This document shows positions 28,393-37,540 of a stretch of DNA of 50,674 nt, piece by piece. The notes under the pieces were generated by a model. It was not told where the DNA came from. It saw nothing but the letters and a program-made list of their open reading frames with translations, and made no database searches. Origin of the DNA: Rhodospirillaceae bacterium. Lineage in GTDB: Bacteria; Pseudomonadota; Gammaproteobacteria; Steroidobacterales; Rariloculaceae. The stretch spans positions 1 to 50,674 of the forward strand of contig JAHEKF010000018.1 in NCBI GenBank assembly GCA_024638465.1, read 5' to 3'. How positions within the stretch are numbered: the stretch's first letter is position 1; every line of letters starts with the position of its first letter. The position numbers were made by a program, and so were the translations under genes.

Positions 28393-29718
28393 TTGATCCG
28401 GCCAGTGCCTTCTCCTCCGCGAATCGGTTTTATCAGTCTCGGCTGCCCGAAAGCCCTCGTCGATTCCGAGCGAATACTCAGCCGCCTCAAGGCCGAAGGC
28501 TACGAAACCGCCGCTGACTATGGCGGTGCGGACCTCGTAGTCGTCAATACCTGTGGATTCCTGGATAGTGCGCGCGAAGAATCGCTCGATGCGATAGGCG
28601 AAGCGCTCGCCGAGAACGGCAAAGTGGTCGTCACCGGTTGCCTGGGCGCTGACTCGAATCTCATTCGCGAAGCACACCCCGACGTACTGTCGATAACCGG
28701 CCCGCATCAATACGAAGCGGTCATGAATGCAGTCCACGCAGTCCTGCCGCGACCGCATTCTCCCTTTCTGGATCTCGTCCCGCCGCAGGGTATCCGGTTA
28801 ACGCCGCGGCACTACGCTTATCTCAAGATATCCGAGGGCTGCAACCACCGCTGTAGTTTCTGCATCATCCCGCAGCTTCGCGGCGATCTCGCTAGCCGAC
28901 CGGCGGCTGACGTACTCGTCGAAGCGGAAGCCCTCGCGGCAGCAGGCGTGCGCGAACTGCTCGTCATCTCACAGGACACGAGCGCCTACGGTGTCGATCT
29001 TCGTTACGCCAACTCGATATGGCGCGACCGTGAGGTTGCGGCGCGCATGTTCGAACTCTGCGAAGCGCTGAGCGAACTCGATACCTGGATACGCCTGCAC
29101 TACGTATACCCCTACCCGCACGTGGATGAAATCATGCCGCTCATGCAGTCCGGCCAGGTTCTGCCCTATCTCGACGTGCCGTTTCAGCACGCGAGCGAGC
29201 GCATTCTAAAAGCCATGAAGCGACCTGCCGCGAGCGTCAGGACCCTCGAGCGAATCGCGACCTGGCGCGAACTCGTACCGAACATCGCGATCCGCTCCAC
29301 GTTCATTGTCGGCTTCCCGGGTGAAACCGACGCCGACTTCGAGGAACTGCTCGAGTGGCTGGACGAAGCCCAACTCGACCGCGTCGGCTGCTTCGAGTTC
29401 GAGCCGGTCGCGGGTGCGCCGGCCAACGCTCTTCCGGACGCGGTCCCTGATCAGGTCAAGGCGGAGCGCTGGCACCGGCTTATGGCCAGACAGCAGGAAA
29501 TCAGCGCAGCGCGCCTGCAATCGAAGGTCGGAACGACGATCAGCGTCATCGTCGACGAGGCCGGCGCGGGCGAGGCGATCGCGCGTTCGGAAGGCGATGC
29601 CCCGGAGATCGACGGCAGGGTCCTGGTAAGCGACGCCGATGTAGAAGTCGGCGACATGCTGACGGTCAAGGTAGACCGTGCCGGTCCATACGATCTCTGG
29701 GCGCACCCGATCGACTGA
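28393..29718 (+). CDS. rimO: Ribosomal protein S12 methylthiotransferase RimO
   Basis: 441 residues. It adds a methylthio group to an Asp of ribosomal protein S12 by radical-SAM chemistry. The N-terminal domain has three cluster cysteines ([24 protein letters not shown]), the radical-SAM core has CNHRCSFC, followed by RGDLASRP, and there is a C-terminal TRAM domain. [14 protein letters not shown] is typical of RimO rather than MiaB. The frame opens with TTG 28393 (no good ribosome site); GTG 28405 is an alternative. A 14-bp alternating GATC palindrome (28376-28389) lies just before the start. Confidence 0.96.
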   Translation: MIRPVPSPPRIGFISLGCPKALVDSERILSRLKAEGYETAADYGGADLVVVNTCGFLDSAREESLDAIGEALAENGKVVVTGCLGADSNLIREAHPDVLSITGPHQYEAVMNAVHAVLPRPHSPFLDLVPPQGIRLTPRHYAYLKISEGCNHRCSFCIIPQLRGDLASRPAADVLVEAEALAAAGVRELLVISQDTSAYGVDLRYANSIWRDREVAARMFELCEALSELDTWIRLHYVYPYPHVDEIMPLMQSGQVLPYLDVPFQHASERILKAMKRPAASVRTLERIATWRELVPNIAIRSTFIVGFPGETDADFEELLEWLDEAQLDRVGCFEFEPVAGAPANALPDAVPDQVKAERWHRLMARQQEISAARLQSKVGTTISVIVDEAGAGEAIARSEGDAPEIDGRVLVSDADVEVGDMLTVKVDRAGPYDLWAHPID

Positions 29719-29735
29719 CGCGAGCGTACTCGTCC

Positions 29736-29741
29736 TATAAT
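29736..29741 (+). promoter_or_regulatory. -10 element placing transcription at the DUF1015 start codon
   Basis: A perfect consensus TATAAT ends 6 bases before the ATG at 29748. Sigma-70 transcription normally begins about 7 bases after the hexamer, which would be the A of the ATG, and there is no ribosome-binding site before it. This predicts a leaderless mRNA. A partial -35 (CTGACG, 29715-29720) is spaced 15 bases away, shorter than ideal. Confidence 0.45.
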
Positions 29742-29747
29742 CCCGCT

Positions 29748-30983
29748 ATGACCACACTCATAAGACCATTCGCCGCTTTGCGACCGGAAGCCGAGCATGC
29801 GGCAGCGGTCGTCGCGCCCCCCTATGACGTCGTCAGCGCGGACGAGGCGCGCGAACTGGCCGCTGGCAGGCCGAACAGCTTCCTGCATATTTCGCGCCCC
29901 GAGATCGATCTGCCGGCCGATACGGATCCGTATTCTGAAATCGTTTACAGAACCGGCGCTGAAAATCTCGATCGCCTTCACGCACTCGGTCTGCTGATAC
30001 GTGACTCCTCGCCCGGCTACTACGTCTATCGGATGCGAATGGGCTCACATGAGCAGACCGGTATCGCCGTCACGGCATCAGTGGCGGCTTACGAAAGGAA
30101 CCGGGTACGAAAACACGAGCTGACGCGACCGGACAAAGAGACCGACCGCGTAAAAAATATGGATGCGCTGAACGCGCAAACGGGCCCCGTGCTCAGCGTC
30201 TACCGAGCTGACGCAAAGGTCAAAGCGATACTTGAGGCAACGAAAACGACGCCTCCCATCGTCGACGTTGTCGGCCAGCACGATGTGACCCATTCGCTCT
30301 GGCGTATCGATAACGAAGCAACGATAGCGGCGCTAACGGAAGCTTTCGAAGCAATGAACGCCATATACATCGCGGACGGACACCACCGGTCCGCTGCAGC
30401 AGCGCGCGTCGCGGCAGAACGCGCCAATCGCGGGGAGCGGTCTGCAAGCGCCGAGTACTTTCTAACGGTCGTATTTCCGCACGACGAGATGAACATCCTC
30501 GACTACAACCGGACGATTGCAGATCTGAATGGACTTTCACCCGAAGCTGTTCTCGAACAAATCGGCAACCGATTCATCGTCCGCCCCACGGATTCGGCCG
30601 TGAAACCGGAACAGCAACGCTCCTTCGGTATGTATCTCGCTGGCAGCTGGCACGAGTTGAGAATTCGCGACGAATACGTTCCGGAGTCCGATCCCGTCGG
30701 CCGTCTCGATGTGAGCCTGCTGCAGGACCATATACTCGGACCGATCCTGAAAGTAGGAGACCCGCGCCTCGACCCTCGTATCGCGTTCGTCGGAGGAATC
30801 AGGGGCCTCGGGGAACTCGAGCGGCGCGTCGAGTCCGGGCAGGCTGCCATCGCGTTCTCACTCTATCCTACGAGTATGGAGCAGCTCATGGCCGTTGCTG
30901 ACGCGGAGCAGCTCATGCCGCCGAAGTCGACCTGGTTCGAGCCCAAACTGGCCGATGGCTTGCTGACCCACGTGCTCGACTGA
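29748..30983 (+). CDS. DUF1015 family protein
   Basis: 411 residues with the family's strong motifs: IRPFAALRP, VVAPPYDVVS near the start, FLHISRPEID, VRKHELTRPDKETDR, and YIADGHHRSAAA near residue 208. DUF1015 proteins are widespread and cytoplasmic. The ADGHHR motif resembles nucleotide- or phosphate-handling sites in ParB/SerK-like proteins, but I cannot assign a reaction. It follows rimO by 29 bases yet has its own TATAAT, so it may be transcribed separately. No ribosome site precedes the ATG. Confidence 0.88.
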   Translation: MTTLIRPFAALRPEAEHAAAVVAPPYDVVSADEARELAAGRPNSFLHISRPEIDLPADTDPYSEIVYRTGAENLDRLHALGLLIRDSSPGYYVYRMRMGSHEQTGIAVTASVAAYERNRVRKHELTRPDKETDRVKNMDALNAQTGPVLSVYRADAKVKAILEATKTTPPIVDVVGQHDVTHSLWRIDNEATIAALTEAFEAMNAIYIADGHHRSAAAARVAAERANRGERSASAEYFLTVVFPHDEMNILDYNRTIADLNGLSPEAVLEQIGNRFIVRPTDSAVKPEQQRSFGMYLAGSWHELRIRDEYVPESDPVGRLDVSLLQDHILGPILKVGDPRLDPRIAFVGGIRGLGELERRVESGQAAIAFSLYPTSMEQLMAVADAEQLMPPKSTWFEPKLADGLLTHVLD

Positions 30984-31021
30984 GAAATCGACGGACGGAA
31001 GCGCAACCGCAGCCTTGCGGG

Positions 31022-31027
31022 TATCAT
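31022..31027 (+). promoter_or_regulatory. Possible -10 element before the YqgE-like gene
   Basis: TATCAT ends 6 bases before the ATG at 31034, exactly the spacing seen upstream of the DUF1015 gene, again with no ribosome-binding site. No recognisable -35 lies 16-18 bases upstream; a CCGCA/TGCGG hairpin (31007-31020) sits there instead. Weak on its own; noted because the arrangement repeats. Confidence 0.25.
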
Positions 31028-31033
31028 GACGCA

Positions 31034-31648
31034 ATGAAGCGAATAATCCCCATTTTGCTTATCTGCTGCGGATTCGGAAATGCTCTCGCGCAAGAGCCGA
31101 GTGCCGGAAGTTTTCTCGTCGCTACCGACTCACTGCGCGACCCGAGCTTTACGGAAACCGTCATCCTCGTTCTGCACTATGCGTCTGACGGCGCCCTCGG
31201 CGTAGCCGTCAATCGGCCAACATGGGTCGATGCGCGGGAGACCTTTCCCGATGCCACGTACCTCGAGAACTATAGCGTCAACGTCTTCTATGGCGGCCCG
31301 GTTGCACGTTCGAATCTCGTGGCCTTGCTTCGGCTCGAGCCGACAGACGATCTCGATCTGCAGCCGGTCGTCGATGACGTCTACGTCACCGCGGATCCCG
31401 AGTTCCTTATCGAACTGGTAGACGCCGCAGAAACTGACCAGAGGCTGCGACTCATCGCCGGTCACACGGCATGGGAAGGCGGCCAGCTGGAACGAGAAAT
31501 AGAGTCGGGCAACTGGCGCGTCGTCCCTGCCGCGGCCGGCCAGATCTTTGCATCAGAACCATTGCGCCTTTGGACGGAACTCAATGCTCCGCAAAGTGAA
31601 CTCATGGTATCTACGCCTGCTGAATTCGAGACCGTAGCTCCGGACTAG
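31034..31648 (+). CDS. YqgE/AlgH (UPF0301) family protein with a signal peptide
   Basis: 204 residues. The family core is clear: GSFLVATDSLRDPSFTETVIL, GALGVAVNRP, FYGGPVA, HTAWEGGQLEREIESGNW. Normal YqgE/AlgH proteins are about 185 residues, begin almost directly at the GxFL motif, and have no export signal. Here the first 20 residues (KRIIPILLICCGFG, then NALAQ) form a good signal peptide with an AxA-type cleavage site, so this member is probably periplasmic. AlgH was named as a regulator of alginate genes, but the molecular role of the family is unknown. It lies 50 bases after the DUF1015 gene. Confidence 0.9.
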   Translation: MKRIIPILLICCGFGNALAQEPSAGSFLVATDSLRDPSFTETVILVLHYASDGALGVAVNRPTWVDARETFPDATYLENYSVNVFYGGPVARSNLVALLRLEPTDDLDLQPVVDDVYVTADPEFLIELVDAAETDQRLRLIAGHTAWEGGQLEREIESGNWRVVPAAAGQIFASEPLRLWTELNAPQSELMVSTPAEFETVAPD

Positions 31649-31666
31649 GAGACGCGGTATACGGTC

Positions 31667-32170
31667 TTGCCGTACGCCTACTACGCCAAACTGAAACCAC
31701 GCGATAAGGCGATTTACCGCCAAAGCGACAGAATCGAGAATCTGCAGCTGCCGGGTTCGCGTTCGCTACAGGTCCTGGCAAAACGACTCGAGACGGCGCT
31801 CGACCGTGAAGATCGCGACGCAATAGAAAAGCTGGTGCGCGACTTCGTCAAACGTTTTCTGAAGAACCTGAACGCTGCGCCCGTCGTGGTCAAAGTTCTC
31901 GCCGCGCGTCCGAGCGATTCTCGGGGCGAACTGCACGGATTGTATGAACTTGCGGAGGGCCGAAGACGCGCGCGCATTACTGTCTGGATGCGCACGGCAC
32001 GTCACAAGAAGGTCGTCGCATTTCGTACGTTTTTGCGAACGCTGCTGCACGAACTCTGTCATCATCTCGATTATGAAATGCTCGGGCTTGCTGATTCCTT
32101 TCATACGGAGGGCTTCTTTAAGCGCGAGTCGAGCCTGTTTCATCAGCTCGTCCCGCCAAAGGATCCGTAG
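31667..32170 (+). CDS. Small HExxH metalloprotein of unknown function
   Basis: 167 residues opening with TTG 31667 (AGGAGA lies about 15 bases upstream; start uncertain). The C-terminal half has HELCHHLDYE (128-137), a zinc HExxH motif, followed by SFHTEGFFKRESS (144-156), where His146 or Glu148 may be a third ligand. The N-terminal half is charged and helical. The arrangement resembles SprT-like or other small zincins, but I do not recognise the family. No signal peptide, so cytoplasmic. It is followed 15 bases later by a second HExxH gene, and both are on one strand with yqgE. Confidence 0.75.
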   Translation: MPYAYYAKLKPRDKAIYRQSDRIENLQLPGSRSLQVLAKRLETALDREDRDAIEKLVRDFVKRFLKNLNAAPVVVKVLAARPSDSRGELHGLYELAEGRRRARITVWMRTARHKKVVAFRTFLRTLLHELCHHLDYEMLGLADSFHTEGFFKRESSLFHQLVPPKDP

Positions 32171-32185
32171 CGGCAGAACAGCGCG

Positions 32186-32869
32186 ATGCACTTTGTCCTG
32201 TTCACACTAATATTTCTCGGCCTTGTTCTCGGGCCCGGGCTATGGGTCAAATCCGTGATGGCGCGTTACAGCCGCCCGACTGATCGCTACAGCAAGAGCG
32301 GGGGCGAGACGGCTCGGGAACTCCTGAATCATCTCGGCCTACACGACGTCAAAACGGAAGAAACCCCATCGGGTGATCACTACGACCCGCTGCAGAAAGC
32401 CGTGAGACTCTCGCCAGAGAATTTTTCGGGTCGATCGTTAACGGCAGTAACGGTCGCCGCGCACGAAGTAGGCCATGCGCTCCAGGACGCGACCGGGTTT
32501 CGGCCACTGCACTGGAGGACCCGGCTTGTTCGATGGGTCGGGCCAATCGAGAAAATCGGCGCCGGGCTGCTCATGATCGCGCCGTTCACCGTCGCGGTCA
32601 CGCGCGCACCCTCGATTGGGCTACTGACGCTGCTGGGCGGCTTTCTGACATTGGGCTCGGGCGCAGCCGTGCATTTCCTGACGTTGCCTACCGAGTTCGA
32701 CGCGAGCTTCGGGCGCGCCCTGCCGCTGCTCGCGGAGCGCGGAATTCTCCGCAATGGCGATGCTCCGCGGGCACGCAAGCTGCTGACGGCGGCGGCACTG
32801 ACTTACGTATCAGGCGCGCTGACGAGTCTGCTGAATATCGCGCGCTGGTGGGCGATACTGCGGCGCTAA
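32186..32869 (+). CDS. YugP-type zinc metallopeptidase (membrane)
   Basis: 227 residues. It begins with a membrane helix (FVLFTLIFLGLVLGPGLWV), then YDPLQKAVRLS and HEVGHALQ (93-100) with the zincin motif, two further membrane helices (about 130-165), and the FDASFGRALPLL segment typical of the family (Zn_peptidase_2, PF04298). Known members are integral membrane peptidases of unknown substrate. The last 4 bases overlap the end of the convergent adaptor gene. Confidence 0.9.
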   Translation: MHFVLFTLIFLGLVLGPGLWVKSVMARYSRPTDRYSKSGGETARELLNHLGLHDVKTEETPSGDHYDPLQKAVRLSPENFSGRSLTAVTVAAHEVGHALQDATGFRPLHWRTRLVRWVGPIEKIGAGLLMIAPFTVAVTRAPSIGLLTLLGGFLTLGSGAAVHFLTLPTEFDASFGRALPLLAERGILRNGDAPRARKLLTAAALTYVSGALTSLLNIARWWAILRR

Positions 32870-33975
32870 CCCGTGATTCCGTCCCCAGCGTCCACGCCGG
32901 ACCGAACCGGAGTGCCGTCCCGCAGCCGCGTCATGCCTTCGATTACGACTCTGTCGCCGGGGACCAGTCCGGTCCCGACTTCGACGACTCTGAACTGACG
33001 CGACACGATCTCGATGTCACGTTGCCGCGCTATCCCGTCCGCATCGACCAGGTAGACGTAGTAGCGTCCGCCGGACTGCAACACCGCGTTCTCGGACACA
33101 ACGAGCCCTCGACGCTCCTTAGTCACGACGCGAATCGTCAATTCCGCTCCCGGGAATAAAATGTCATCGCTATTTTTGATCCGGGCACGTACAGCGAACG
33201 CGCGCATCACGGGATCGACTCGCGCATTTACGGTATCGACGACGCCCGCGAGCTCGCGATCTCCGGCGCTCTCAGTACGCGCGAAAACGATCGTGCCAGA
33301 TTCGACGATCGGCAGCAGATTCTCCGGAACCATGAAGTCCGCGGTGACTGCGGATATGTCGTGAAGTGTCGCTATTGCCGACGTGGGCGTAACGCGCGAC
33401 CCCGGGCTTACGCCACGGTCGCGTAGCAGGCCTCTGAACGGCGCGCGTACGAGGCGATCGTCGAGACGGGTCAACACGGTATCCAGGCGAGCCTTCGCCG
33501 CCGCAGTCCGCGAGCGAGCGAATTCGAGGGCGGACTCGGCGGACAATCCCAGGTTCACCAGCTCCGTAATGCGCCGTTCCTGATTTTCGGCCGCCACGAG
33601 ATTCGCGCGAACCGCGGCAAGCACTGCATCGTCTCGCTCATTCGTCAGTTCGACCAGTACCGTGCCGGCGTCGACAACATCGCCGTCGTCGAACCGTACG
33701 CCGCGAATGGTCTGGGCGACCGGCACGGTCAGCACGATCGATTCGTTGGCTCGCGCGGTTCCGAATACCTCGACCGCATCGAATACCCGAGCCATTCGAG
33801 CTGGCTCCGTGCTGACCAATGCGGCATCCGGGACCCTGTGCTCATCGATAGCCTGATCACGGTCGCCGGGCGGTACCGATACGGGCACCGGAGCGAATAC
33901 ACCCGCGCCACCTTGCCATACGACGGCGCTGCAGACGGCGATCAGGCAAATTGCCAAAATTCCTATATTTTTCAT
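32866..33975 (-). CDS. HlyD-like efflux adaptor, orphan
   Basis: 369 residues from ATG 33975; an upstream open frame to 34029 lacks signal features. It has an N-terminal anchor (NIGILAICLIAVCSAVVW), the lipoyl half-motifs (TIRGVRFDDGDVVDAGTVLVEL; VRAPFRGLLRDRGVSPGSRV), a short helical hairpin, and the beta-barrel/membrane-proximal part. The layout is that of RND periplasmic adaptors (MdtA/MexA-like). No pump or outer-membrane channel gene adjoins it: the gene downstream is convergent and the one upstream is divergent. A TCGAGA-17-GATAAT promoter is placed at 34043-34015. Confidence 0.88.
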   Translation of the reverse strand: MKNIGILAICLIAVCSAVVWQGGAGVFAPVPVSVPPGDRDQAIDEHRVPDAALVSTEPARMARVFDAVEVFGTARANESIVLTVPVAQTIRGVRFDDGDVVDAGTVLVELTNERDDAVLAAVRANLVAAENQERRITELVNLGLSAESALEFARSRTAAAKARLDTVLTRLDDRLVRAPFRGLLRDRGVSPGSRVTPTSAIATLHDISAVTADFMVPENLLPIVESGTIVFARTESAGDRELAGVVDTVNARVDPVMRAFAVRARIKNSDDILFPGAELTIRVVTKERRGLVVSENAVLQSGGRYYVYLVDADGIARQRDIEIVSRQFRVVEVGTGLVPGDRVVIEGMTRLRDGTPVRSGVDAGDGITG

Positions 33976-34014
33976 ATAGTTGTTTCTTGCACGATCGCCC
34001 CTGACAGTCGCGCC

Positions 34015-34043
34015 ATTATCGCACAGCACCCGGGTAGTCTCGA
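34015..34043 (-). promoter_or_regulatory. Candidate sigma-70 promoter of the orphan adaptor
   Basis: Read on the minus strand: TCGAGA (34043-34038, 4 of 6 to TTGACA), a 17-base spacer, then GATAAT (34020-34015, 5 of 6 to TATAAT). Transcription would begin near 34008, giving a 5' leader of about 33 bases before ATG 33975. Confidence 0.35.
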
Positions 34044-34062
34044 CGCGACGCTATACTGGCGC

Positions 34063-34079
34063 CCCGAGAGTTTCTCGGG
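34063..34079. repeat. Hairpin in the divergent gap before the spermidine-synthase-like gene
   Basis: CCCGAGA-GTT-TCTCGGG, a 7-bp perfect stem with a 3-base loop, in the 280-base gap between the orphan adaptor and the large membrane gene. No T-tract follows on either strand, so it is not a plain terminator; it may be an operator or a leader hairpin. A 6-bp inverted repeat (CGAGCA/TGCTCG, 34127-34139) lies 48 bases further on. Nothing else is seen in this gap apart from the adaptor promoter. Confidence 0.35.
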
Positions 34080-34255
34080 CGGGCCCTTAACCACTTTCTA
34101 CTACACGCGTCGCGACTGCGCTCATTCGAGCATTGCTCGCGGCAGAAGGCGTGTCTGGACAAGTGACGAGACCCCAGCGCGGTCATTACAATGCCGCTGG
34201 CATTGGCCAATATCGAATCGAAACTGCATCTGGAAACGGGGAAAGGCAAAACACG

Positions 34256-37200
34256 ATGACGAGAGGATCCCGAAACGGCCAGCCATCCGGCGTCGCAGGC
34301 GCAGACTCGCCGGGTGAGGCTTCAGCCACGGTCGTGCTCGCCGCCGTCATTGCGTGTTTCTTCCTTTCCGGCTTCGCGGCCCTGCTCTATCAGACGGCCT
34401 GGCTGCGGCAATTCTCTCTCGTCTTCGGTACCAGCGAGCTGGCCGTCGCGGCCGTACTCGCCGCTTACATGGGCGGTCTCGCGGCAGGCGCCGCGGTCGC
34501 CGGCCGCTACATCAGCCGCGTGCGGCGACCGATTCTCGTCTACGGCGTGCTCGAAGCGGGGATCGCCGTTTCGGCGCTCGCCGTGCCGCTGTTTCTCGCG
34601 GGTTCTCGCGCGCTGTACGTCCTGGCGCTCGGTGACCAGGCAGTACCGCCCGACGCGGCGACGATCGGCCAGCCGATCTTCTATCTGATTGTCGCGTTCA
34701 TCGTCCTCGCACTTCCAACCGGCTTCATGGGCGCAACGCTGCCCCTGCTGACACGCCACGCAATCACGACGAACGAGCAGATCGGCCCGCGTGTCGCTCT
34801 GCTGTACGCGACCAACACGGCTGGTGCGGTATTCGGCACGGTTGTCGCCGGATTCCTTCTGTTGCCGCTCCTCGGACTCAACGGGACCGTCTGGGTCGGC
34901 GTAGCGATCAATGCCATCGTGTTCGGGATCGCGGCGTTGCTGGCGACACGGGCTCCCGCGCTGAGCACCGGCGACGGCACGACCCCATCGACGCGGCCGG
35001 TCAAAGGTTTCGTTGACGCCTGCGTAAAGCCGCTCCTCCGTAGCGGCGCAAGCGTCAGCGACAGGCTCAAAGAAGTATTCAATGCCCAGCGCGGCTGGAT
35101 CCTGCCGCTGATGCTCGTATCCGGCGCCAATGCGTTTTTCTACGAAGTGCTGTGGACGCGAATGCTGACCCACGTTCTGGGCGGCAGCATCTACGCCTTC
35201 GCGACCATGCTGGCCGCGTTTCTGACAGGTATCGCGATCGGCGGCGGTTTCGCCGGCAAGTTCGCCGCGACTCGGGAACGAGCCGCCTACGCTTTCTCGA
35301 TCACGCAAATCGCCGTCGCGTTGCTGTCGATCGGCGTGTACGCCTGGATGCAGGCGCTGATACCGGAAGACATTACGTCGCAGCGTCTCGTTATCTACGC
35401 TATCAGCGTGCTGCTGCCCGCGACGATTTTCATCGGCGCGACCTTTCCGCTTGCGGTTCGGGTTCTCGCGAGCGACGAGCACGAGGCAAGCTCCGGCACG
35501 GCGCGTGTGTATACGTGGAACACGATCGGAGCGATCCTCGGCGCCGTTCTCGCCGGATTCTTGCTGATCCCACTACTCGGCTTCGAAGGATCTATTCGTC
35601 TGGCTGTCGCCGTGAATCTCGCGCTTGCACTCTGGACCATCGCGTTCGTCGCGCCGCCGAATCGCGCTTATTCCGGAGCCGTCGCTGCCGGGCTGATCGT
35701 GACACTGCTTGCTTATCATCCGGCGCGACCCCAGGCGGTCATCTCGAGTACGGGATTCGCGTTGGGCTATCTCGACGAGCCAACCGAGCTTTTCTACAGC
35801 GTCGGCCGAACCTCGACCGTCATGCTGCTCGGAGACCAGGGCTACTACTACATTCGTACGAATGGCTTGCCTGAAGCGTCGATCATGTCGCGCGGCACGC
35901 CACCGGCTCAGGATCCGGAGAAGTGGCTGACGGCGCTACCGGTGGCTGCACGACCCGACGCGGAAGACATGCTCGTGATCGGCTTCGGCGGCGGGGTCGC
36001 GCTCGAGGGCGTACCGCCATCAATTGAACGCGTCGATGCGGTGGAGCTCGAACCGGAGGTGATCGCGGCGAACAGGGTTCTGAACGGTAAGCGGAACATC
36101 GATCCACTCGAAGACCCGCGCATCAATCTGGTAATCAACGATGCGCGCAACGCCTTACGCCTCTCGAACAAGACCTACGACATCGTCGTGTCACAACCGT
36201 CCCACCCGTGGACGGCTGGCGCATCGCATCTTTTTACGCGCGAGTTCGTCGCGGACGTGAAGAGCCATCTGAATGAGGGCGGGGTGTTCGTGCAGTGGAT
36301 GAACTCGGAATTCGTCGACGAACCGCTGCTTCGAACCCTGGCCGCGACGCTGCTTGCAGAGTTCCCGAACGTTCGGCTGTATCAACCCGCCGCGCAGGTT
36401 CTGATGTTCCTGTCATCGGAGTCGCCGCTGGACGTAGAGCTGCAGGCCGCCCGCAGTGGTCAGCCGTTCACGTCAGACATCATGCATTACAGCCGCATGG
36501 GCATGAACAGCGTAGAGGATCTGCTCGCGGCGCTGATGATGGATCAGGAGGGTATCGAGGAATTCGCTGCGGGAGCCCCGATCAGCACGGACAATAACAA
36601 CCTGATGGCAACTCAGAGCCGCAGCCGGGCGGATGGCCTGAATCTGAACGACCTCACGGAAATCTTCGCGCCTTACGACCCGGTTACGCGACGCGGCAGC
36701 TGGGTCTACACGCGGCTTGTCGACGATGTGAACTTTGGCTACATCGCACAACGCATGCTGAGATTCGGCCAGCAGTCGCGGACTGCGAAACTGGGCGAAA
36801 TCAATCCACGCACGACGAACCAGCTGCTTATTTATGGTCTCGTATACGTGAACTCCGGGCAGGTCGAGCGGGCGAGGAATGCGTTTGAAGCCGCGCTGAC
36901 GGCCGATCCCAGCAACGATCAGGCACGTTATCTACTCATCCGCGATCAGCTCGCGCTGCTGAATACGGATTCCGCAAGCGAAGAGTCGCGGCTCATCGCA
37001 TCGCAATTGCCCGAGACCGCCACCGCTGTCGTCGAGGGATGGGGCTACGGGGCATCGCAGAATTATCCCGCGATGGCGCAACTGGATCCCGTGTTGAATA
37101 GAACCCGAATCACCGACATTTGGTATGCGGACACAGTTCGTCTGCGTGCCGAATGGCGCACAAGCGTCTCCAGCGACCGCGAGCGATTCGCGTTCGATGC

Positions 37201-37540
37201 GCTCCGACTCATCGATCGCGCAGTCGTTATCAGCCCGAGTCGCGACTTGTTTCTTTTGCGTCTTCTTGCGGCTATTGCTCTGAACGACGGCGATGTCGCA
37301 GTCGAATCCGCCCGCTACGTCCTCTCCTACGTAGACAACGATATGGCGATACTCCGGTCCCGAGGCGCCACAATGAGTAACGCGGAACTTTCCGTCAATC
37401 TGAGAAACGTGAACGCACTAGTCGAGCATTTGCAGCGAAGTGATCTCGATGGCGACCCCGACCGGACGGCGAATGTATTGCGCAACGCTCGCAGAACGCT
37501 CAGCCAGCTTGAAAATTACTCCGCTTCGTTAACGCGATGA
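34256..37540 (+). CDS. Giant membrane protein with spermidine-synthase-like domain and TPR tail
   Basis: 1094 residues from ATG 34256 (GGGGAAAGG about 9 bases upstream). The first 550 residues form two blocks of membrane helices with repeated motifs (SGFAALLYQTAWLRQF; ANAFFYEVLWTRML), a known MFS-like transporter fused to a spermidine synthase fold. The Rossmann domain (about 570-720) has VIGFGGGVALEG, DAVELEPEVIAANR, INDARNAL, and DIVVSQPSHPWTAG followed by LFTREF. TPR-like helices follow (about 854-890, QVERARNAFEAAL). True polyamine synthesis by such fused proteins is not established; the substrate is unknown. It overlaps the exported methyltransferase gene by 4 bases. Confidence 0.88.
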   Translation: MTRGSRNGQPSGVAGADSPGEASATVVLAAVIACFFLSGFAALLYQTAWLRQFSLVFGTSELAVAAVLAAYMGGLAAGAAVAGRYISRVRRPILVYGVLEAGIAVSALAVPLFLAGSRALYVLALGDQAVPPDAATIGQPIFYLIVAFIVLALPTGFMGATLPLLTRHAITTNEQIGPRVALLYATNTAGAVFGTVVAGFLLLPLLGLNGTVWVGVAINAIVFGIAALLATRAPALSTGDGTTPSTRPVKGFVDACVKPLLRSGASVSDRLKEVFNAQRGWILPLMLVSGANAFFYEVLWTRMLTHVLGGSIYAFATMLAAFLTGIAIGGGFAGKFAATRERAAYAFSITQIAVALLSIGVYAWMQALIPEDITSQRLVIYAISVLLPATIFIGATFPLAVRVLASDEHEASSGTARVYTWNTIGAILGAVLAGFLLIPLLGFEGSIRLAVAVNLALALWTIAFVAPPNRAYSGAVAAGLIVTLLAYHPARPQAVISSTGFALGYLDEPTELFYSVGRTSTVMLLGDQGYYYIRTNGLPEASIMSRGTPPAQDPEKWLTALPVAARPDAEDMLVIGFGGGVALEGVPPSIERVDAVELEPEVIAANRVLNGKRNIDPLEDPRINLVINDARNALRLSNKTYDIVVSQPSHPWTAGASHLFTREFVADVKSHLNEGGVFVQWMNSEFVDEPLLRTLAATLLAEFPNVRLYQPAAQVLMFLSSESPLDVELQAARSGQPFTSDIMHYSRMGMNSVEDLLAALMMDQEGIEEFAAGAPISTDNNNLMATQSRSRADGLNLNDLTEIFAPYDPVTRRGSWVYTRLVDDVNFGYIAQRMLRFGQQSRTAKLGEINPRTTNQLLIYGLVYVNSGQVERARNAFEAALTADPSNDQARYLLIRDQLALLNTDSASEESRLIASQLPETATAVVEGWGYGASQNYPAMAQLDPVLNRTRITDIWYADTVRLRAEWRTSVSSDRERFAFDALRLIDRAVVISPSRDLFLLRLLAAIALNDGDVAVESARYVLSYVDNDMAILRSRGATMSNAELSVNLRNVNALVEHLQRSDLDGDPDRTANVLRNARRTLSQLENYSASLTR

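Noticed and set aside
34063..34139. Rho-independent terminators at the hairpins in this gap
   Set aside because: The stems are real but no T-tract follows them on either strand, so they are listed only as inverted repeats.
34322..35482. Long open frame (386 codons) on the minus strand inside the membrane spermidine-synthase-like gene
   Set aside because: The translation is rich in Arg, Gly, Asp, Gln and Glu with no domains, and it lies wholly antisense to a gene with strong motifs. It is an effect of high GC content.
34256..37540. Simple spermidine synthase (speE)
   Set aside because: The protein is about four times too long, with an extensive membrane part and a TPR tail; only the Rossmann core is alike.
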